Below are positions 52,141 through 56,624 of a DNA stretch of 56,624 nt, one piece after another. The position numbers and the translations under genes were made by a program. Source of the stretch: Cytophagia bacterium (GTDB taxonomy: Bacteria; Bacteroidota; Bacteroidia; Cytophagales; Spirosomataceae); the NCBI GenBank assembly GCA_004293645.1, contig REAB01000059.1, positions 1-56,624 of the forward strand, read 5' to 3'. Positions within the stretch are counted from its first letter, which is position 1. Each line of letters begins with the position of its first letter. The notes below the pieces were generated by a model. It was not told the origin of the DNA. It saw only the letters and a program-made list of their open reading frames with translations, and ran no database searches.

Positions 52141-55100
52141 TGCAAAAACCTAACATTCAAGACGTATTAAAAAACCGAATCCTGGTCCTCGACGGTGCGA
52201 TGGGTTCGTTGATTCAAGAATATAAACTCTCGGACGAAGACTATCGCGGCGAGCGCTTCAAAGATTTTCCGCACGAAGTCAAAGGCAACAACGACTTGCT
52301 GTCGCTGACGCGGCCCGATGTGATTCAGGAAATTCACGAAAAGTACCTCGAAGCAGGTGCAGATATTATAGAAACCAATACCTTTTCGGGTACGTCTATC
52401 GCCATGGCCGATTACCACATGGAAGATTTGGTATATGAACTCAACTACGAGTCGGCGCGCATTGCCCGCGAGTCTTGCGACAAATACACAGCCATGAACC
52501 CCAACAAGCCACGCTATGTGGCAGGGTCTATTGGCCCCACCAACCGCACGCTGTCGCTCTCGCCCGATGTCAATGACCCTGGTTTTCGGGCAGTTACGTT
52601 CGACGAACTCGTGGAGGCTTACTCGGAGCAAATACGTGGACTCATTGACGGCGGCGCAGATGTGCTACTTGTCGAAACTATTTTTGATACCTTGAACGCG
52701 AAGGCGGCACTTTTCGCAATAGACCAATGCCTCCACAACAGCCCCCTAACCCCCAGAGGGGGAACTACTCTTCCGAAGATAATGGGGTTGGTTGGCGAAT
52801 ACATAAATTCCAATAAGAGAACCGACAGCATTGGGAAAAAAGGGGAATACAGGGGAACTGATGAATTACAAACACCCCCTCTGGGGGCTGGGGGGCTGGT
52901 CATGATTTCTGGCACCATCACCGATGCCTCTGGCCGCACGCTTTCGGGCCAAACTACCGAAGCATTTTTGACTTCTATTTCGCACATGCCGTTGCTTTCG
53001 GTGGGCTTAAACTGCGCCTTGGGAGCCGATTTGATGCGACCTTATGTACAAACATTGGCCCAAAAAGCGCCGTTCAGAACCTCGGCACACCCCAACGCAG
53101 GCTTGCCCAACGAAATGGGCGAGTACGACCAAAGCCCCGCCGAAATGGCTCAGATTGTCGAAGGGTTTTTACAAGATAATTTCCTGAATATCATTGGTGG
53201 CTGCTGCGGCACTACACCTGCACACATCAAGGCCATTGCCGAAGTAGCGACCAAATACGAACCACGCGATGTTCCCGAAGCCGAGCATATTCAGAAACTA
53301 TCTGGTTTAGAGCCATTTAACATTACCGAAAACATCAAATTTGTAAACGTCGGTGAGCGTTGCAACGTAACGGGGTCAAAGAAATTTGCCCGTTTGATTC
53401 GGGAAGGCGACTACGACGCTGCCCTGGCCGTAGCGCGTGAGCAAGTAGAAAACGGAGCGCAGGTTGTTGATATTAACCTCGACGAGGGCATGATTGACGG
53501 CGTGGTGGCCATGAATCGGTTTTGTAATTTGCTCATGGCCGAACCCGACATTGCCCGCGTGCCGTTCATGATTGACTCTTCCAAATGGGAAGTGATTGAA
53601 TCGGGTTTGAAATGCGTGCAAGGCAAGTGCATCGTGAACTCCATTTCGTTGAAAGAAGGCGAAGAGAAGTTCATCGAATCGGCCCAAAAAGTGAAACGTT
53701 ACGGCGCGGCAGTGGTGGTAATGGCTTTTGACGAACAAGGCCAAGCCGACAACTACGAACGACGCATCGAAATATGCGAACGCGCCTATTGGATTTTGGT
53801 CAATCAGGTGGGTTTCAAGCCAGAAGACATTATCTTCGACCCCAACATTCTGACCGTTGGTACGGGAATTGAAGAGCACAACAACTACGCCGTTGATTTT
53901 ATCAATGCCACCCGCTGGATAAAAGAACATTTGCCCTACGCCAAAGTGAGCGGCGGCGTGTCGAACGTATCGTTTTCGTTTCGGGGCAATGAACCCATCC
54001 GCGAGGCCATTCACACCGTGTTTTTGTACCACGCCATCAAGGCAGGCATGGACATGGGCATCGTGAACGCAGGACAGTTGGGTGTTTATGACGACCTGCC
54101 CAAAGACCTCCTGGAGCAATGCGAAGACCTCATTTTGAACCGCCGCCCCGATGCCGCCGAACGTATGGTTACGTTTGCCGAAACTTTTAAATCAAAAGGA
54201 AAAGAGCAGGTAATAGACAACGCTTGGCGCGACCAACCCGTGGGCAAACGCCTCGAACACGCGCTCATCAAAGGTATTACGGAGTTTATTGACCAAGATA
54301 CCGAAGAAGCCCGCGCCGCTTCCGAAAAGCCGCTGCACGTCATCGAAGGTCCGCTCATGGACGGCATGAATATTGTCGGCGATTTGTTTGGCGAGGGAAA
54401 AATGTTTTTGCCACAAGTCGTAAAATCGGCAAGGGTAATGAAAAAAGCCGTGGCGTATCTCTTGCCGTTTATTGAAGCAGAGAAAAACAAGCCCTTGCCA
54501 CAAAGCCCCCTAACCCCCAGAGGGGGAATAAACAATGCCTCTTCTGAGAATAAAGGGGCGTATCGGGAAACTGCTGACCCAATTTTATATGGTTTGTTGA
54601 AAGATTTTTCTAAAAGAATGAGAAACCAGCCAACCGAGGCAGAATCATTACTTTGGAGTTTATTGAGTAATAAGCAATTGGAAGACTATAAATTTAGACG
54701 GCAGCACATAATAGGTTCATTTATAGTAGATTTAGTTTGTTTAAAAAAAGGCCTTATCATTGAGATTGATGGTCTCATACACCAGTTGCCCGAAAATAAG
54801 ACTTCTGATGCTGAACGAACAGAGTGGTTAAATAATCAGGGTTTTGAAGTCATGAGATTTACCAACGATGAGGTGATTCACAAGACTGCACTTGTTTTAG
54901 ATGCTATATTATCGAAACTAAAAACTATATCAGACTTAAAAGACAGAAGCCCAAAAACACTTGTTGATAACTCAATATCAGATTCCCCCTCTGGGGGTCA
55001 GGGGGCTAAAGGTCCCGCTAAAATCTTGCTTGCTACCGTCAAAGGCGACGTACACGATATTGGCAAAAATATTGTAGGCGTGGTGCTGGGTTGCAATAAC

Positions 55101-56522
55101 TACGAAATCATTGACTTGGGCGTGATGGTACCCACCGATAAGATTTTGGCCGCTGCCAAAGAACACAACGTGGACATTATCGGGCTTTCGGGTTTGATAA
55201 CGCCTTCTTTGGACGAGATGGTGGGTGTAGCCAAAGAAATGCAACGCCAAGGGTTTACCGTTCCGCTGCTCATTGGCGGCGCTACCACTTCTCGTATTCA
55301 CACGGCTGTGAAAATTGACCCGCATTACGCTGGGCCCGTTATCCACGTGTTGGACGCAAGCCGCGCCGTGCCAGTGGCAGGAAAACTGACCCAAACCAAA
55401 GAAACCTACCAGCAAGCCCTGCTCGACATCAAGGCCGAATACGTCAAAATGCGCGAAGACCACGCCAAACGCACCAAAGCCAAAGATTACATCAACATCG
55501 AAGCTGCCCGCGCCAATAAAACCAAAATTGATTGGGACAACTACACACCCACCCAACCACAGTGGTTGGGCAATAGATATTTTAACAACTACCCGCTCGA
55601 AGACATTGCCAAGTACATTGATTGGACTCCGTTTTTTCAGACGTGGCAGTTGAGCGGCAAATACCCCAAAATATTTGACGATGCCGTGGTGGGCAACGAA
55701 GCCAAAAAACTCTTTGACGATGCCAAAGCCATGTTGGCAGATGTTATCAAAAACAAATCGTTGCAAGCCAACGCCGTGGTTGGATTTTATCCTGCCAACT
55801 CCGACGGAGACGACATTGTAATCACGCAGCCCCCCGCCCCGCAGAGGGGGAGCAGCGTCGCGCAACCCGATGTGGTGAAGGGCTTTTGGCCTGCTATTTT
55901 AGAAGATAATCAAATAGTTAGGCTCCACCACCTGCGCCAGCAAAACCAAAAAGCCCAAAACCTGGCTAATTTGTGTTTGAGCGATTTTGCTCCCCCATCG
56001 GGGGCGGGGGGGGCTTTGGGTGCTTTCGCCGTAACGACAGGTTTGGGCATCGAAGCCCTCTTGGAAAAATACGAAGCCGACCACGACGATTACAGCAGCA
56101 TCATGCTCAAAGCCATCGCCGACCGCCTCGCCGAAGCCTTCACCGAACTCTTGCATGAGCGCGTACGCAAGGAGTTTTGGGGTTATGCCAAAGACGAAAA
56201 CCTGAGCAACGAAGACCTGATTTCAGAAAAATACCACGGCATTAGGCCCGCGCCAGGCTACCCAGCTTGCCCCGACCACACCGAAAAAGCCATACTTTGG
56301 GACTTGCTCGATGCCGACCGTACGGGCATTACCATTACTGAAAGCTACGCCATGTATCCCGCCAGCAGCGTGAGTGGTTTCTATTTTGCGCATCCAGAGG
56401 CCAAGTATTTCACGATTGGCAAAATCCAAAAAGACCAAGTAAAAGACTACGCCGCCCGCAAAGGCATGGACTTAGAAACCGCCGAAAAATGGCTCTCACC
56501 CGTGTTGGGGTATGATGATTAA
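52140..56522 (+). CDS. metH: Cobalamin-dependent methionine synthase MetH, carrying in-frame inserted elements
   Basis: A 1460-aa enzyme, larger than usual (about 1230-1260 aa), which methylates homocysteine using methyl-tetrahydrofolate and B12. The homocysteine domain has zinc ligands Cys292 and Cys355-Cys356 ([11 protein letters not shown]). The folate domain begins [17 protein letters not shown]. The cap helices precede the B12 domain with DVHDIGKN (axial His972). The SAM reactivation domain has [15 protein letters not shown]. The extra length comes from insertions at about 52740-52898, 54504-55008 and short ones near 55828-55853 and 55989-56015. All keep the frame and lie in linkers or loops, so a functional enzyme is plausible. 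It overlaps hepT by one base; no riboswitch was seen upstream. Confidence 0.95.
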   Translation: MQKPNIQDVLKNRILVLDGAMGSLIQEYKLSDEDYRGERFKDFPHEVKGNNDLLSLTRPDVIQEIHEKYLEAGADIIETNTFSGTSIAMADYHMEDLVYELNYESARIARESCDKYTAMNPNKPRYVAGSIGPTNRTLSLSPDVNDPGFRAVTFDELVEAYSEQIRGLIDGGADVLLVETIFDTLNAKAALFAIDQCLHNSPLTPRGGTTLPKIMGLVGEYINSNKRTDSIGKKGEYRGTDELQTPPLGAGGLVMISGTITDASGRTLSGQTTEAFLTSISHMPLLSVGLNCALGADLMRPYVQTLAQKAPFRTSAHPNAGLPNEMGEYDQSPAEMAQIVEGFLQDNFLNIIGGCCGTTPAHIKAIAEVATKYEPRDVPEAEHIQKLSGLEPFNITENIKFVNVGERCNVTGSKKFARLIREGDYDAALAVAREQVENGAQVVDINLDEGMIDGVVAMNRFCNLLMAEPDIARVPFMIDSSKWEVIESGLKCVQGKCIVNSISLKEGEEKFIESAQKVKRYGAAVVVMAFDEQGQADNYERRIEICERAYWILVNQVGFKPEDIIFDPNILTVGTGIEEHNNYAVDFINATRWIKEHLPYAKVSGGVSNVSFSFRGNEPIREAIHTVFLYHAIKAGMDMGIVNAGQLGVYDDLPKDLLEQCEDLILNRRPDAAERMVTFAETFKSKGKEQVIDNAWRDQPVGKRLEHALIKGITEFIDQDTEEARAASEKPLHVIEGPLMDGMNIVGDLFGEGKMFLPQVVKSARVMKKAVAYLLPFIEAEKNKPLPQSPLTPRGGINNASSENKGAYRETADPILYGLLKDFSKRMRNQPTEAESLLWSLLSNKQLEDYKFRRQHIIGSFIVDLVCLKKGLIIEIDGLIHQLPENKTSDAERTEWLNNQGFEVMRFTNDEVIHKTALVLDAILSKLKTISDLKDRSPKTLVDNSISDSPSGGQGAKGPAKILLATVKGDVHDIGKNIVGVVLGCNNYEIIDLGVMVPTDKILAAAKEHNVDIIGLSGLITPSLDEMVGVAKEMQRQGFTVPLLIGGATTSRIHTAVKIDPHYAGPVIHVLDASRAVPVAGKLTQTKETYQQALLDIKAEYVKMREDHAKRTKAKDYINIEAARANKTKIDWDNYTPTQPQWLGNRYFNNYPLEDIAKYIDWTPFFQTWQLSGKYPKIFDDAVVGNEAKKLFDDAKAMLADVIKNKSLQANAVVGFYPANSDGDDIVITQPPAPQRGSSVAQPDVVKGFWPAILEDNQIVRLHHLRQQNQKAQNLANLCLSDFAPPSGAGGALGAFAVTTGLGIEALLEKYEADHDDYSSIMLKAIADRLAEAFTELLHERVRKEFWGYAKDENLSNEDLISEKYHGIRPAPGYPACPDHTEKAILWDLLDADRTGITITESYAMYPASSVSGFYFAHPEAKYFTIGKIQKDQVKDYAARKGMDLETAEKWLSPVLGYDD
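52740..52898. mobile_element. In-frame palindrome-bounded insertion in metH (element A)
   Basis: The ends AGCCCCCTAACCCCCAGAG (52740) and its near-complement (about 52874-52898) bound 159 bp, exactly 53 codons. It falls between [13 protein letters not shown] and [12 protein letters not shown], two conserved pieces of the homocysteine domain that are normally about 15 residues apart. Internal bases next to the ends (CTCTTCCGAAGATAATGGGG, AAAGGGGAATACAGGGG) resemble those of element B, so A looks like a B-type element that lost its core. Confidence 0.8.
54504..55008. mobile_element. In-frame inverted-repeat element in metH encoding a DUF559 endonuclease-like domain (element B)
   Basis: Terminal inverted repeats of 25 bp (54504-54528 and 54984-55008, one mismatch; AGCCCCCTAACCCCC start) enclose about 455 bp read in the metH frame. 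They encode a DUF559 domain: [38 protein letters not shown] (motif D), [16 protein letters not shown] (motif ExD..H), then [20 protein letters not shown]559 relatives include Vsr-like PD-(D/E)XK nucleases. The element sits in the linker between the cap helices ([11 protein letters not shown]) and the B12 domain ([12 protein letters not shown]). Its base use is more AT-rich than metH around it. Confidence 0.85.
55828..56015. repeat. Pair of short palindrome arms in metH activation-domain loops (element C)
   Basis: AGCCCCCCGCCCCGCAGAGG at 55828 and its approximate reverse complement at 55989-56015 are the same kind of sequence as the ends of elements A and B. Between them lies apparently native MetH ([20 protein letters not shown]). 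Each arm adds a few residues ([18 protein letters not shown]) to a loop without shifting the frame. Confidence 0.6.
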
Positions 56523-56526
56523 GAGG

Positions 56527-56609
56527 GTCGTAGGTTTGTGTTAACAAAATAAAATTTGGCAAAAAGAGCATACCGTTAAGAAGCTGGTAGTAAAATACCG
56601 AAAACATGG
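56527..56609. repeat. Right copy of the 83-bp inverted repeat
   Basis: Reverse complement of 98-180, starting 4 bp after the metH stop. A 10-bp sequence inside it (GCAAAAAGAG, 56560-56569) is also complementary to the last ten bases of the window (CTCTTTTTGC). Confidence 0.85.
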
Positions 56610-56624
56610 AGGTACTCTTTTTGC

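Noticed and set aside
54504..55008. Intein in MetH
   Set aside because: The insert has terminal DNA inverted repeats and a DUF559 domain but no Cys/Ser N-terminal splice block and no C-terminal His-Asn plus nucleophile, so protein splicing is not supported.
54978..55865. 295-aa open frame on the minus strand of metH
   Set aside because: It mirrors a strongly conserved metH coding region and reads Val/Phe/Gly-rich low-information sequence, typical of an antisense shadow.

Overview
The window looks like a chromosomal piece of a Bacteroidota bacterium, most likely a cytophagal (Spirosomataceae-like) environmental polysaccharide degrader. The signs are SusC/SusD pairs with N-terminal signalling domains, an ECF sigma/FecR pair, lipoproteins with Bacteroidota lipoboxes, '3-coathanger'-type C-terminal domains, and promoters of the Bacteroidota form TTTG-N19-TAnnTTTG. 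No rRNA, tRNA or CRISPR array was seen. An 83-bp sequence occurs near both ends in opposite orientation (98-180 and 56527-56609), so the window may be bounded by copies of a dispersed repeat.

Region 1 (about 0.6-32 kb) is a polysaccharide utilisation locus. An ECF sigma factor (1228) is followed by two tandem regulatory/uptake modules. Module 1 has a decayed fecR, susC1 and susD1. Module 2 has a fecR lacking a normal start, susC2 and susD2. The fronts of both modules (fecR remnant through the SusC signalling domains, 1844-3329 and 7789-9775) are near-identical, while the SusC plugs/barrels and the SusD proteins are unrelated in detail. A REP-like hairpin and a terminator follow. Then comes a tightly overlapping operon encoding an FG-GAP/ASPIC lipoprotein, a DUF4185-like protein, two six-hairpin glycosidases, a GH51-like arabinofuranosidase, two beta-helix proteins sharing their ends, and finally a GH95 enzyme. 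The enzyme set suggests an arabinose- and fucose/galactose-decorated plant glycan.

Region 2 (32-34.8 kb) is housekeeping: htpG with a sigma-54-like promoter, and comF.

Region 3 (34.9-46 kb) is a defence island. It holds a DNA phosphorothioation-type operon (DndC, a 129-aa unknown, DndD, a DndE fused to a HerA/FtsK-like ATPase), followed by a ParB-like protein and a putative nuclease. Next are a HigBA-like toxin-antitoxin pair, a cysteine desulfurase that could supply sulfur, and a Uma2 nuclease. Three copies of a short repeat punctuate this stretch.

Region 4 (46-56.6 kb) carries a DUF2975/HTH regulator pair divergent from a TonB receptor, an Lrp regulator, a DinB-like protein, an MntA/HepT toxin-antitoxin pair and metH. 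The metH gene is interrupted in frame by inverted-repeat-bounded elements, one of which encodes a complete DUF559 endonuclease-like domain.

The most noteworthy items are the variant Dnd operon with its ParB/nuclease pair, the in-frame elements in metH, and the mosaic SusC genes.
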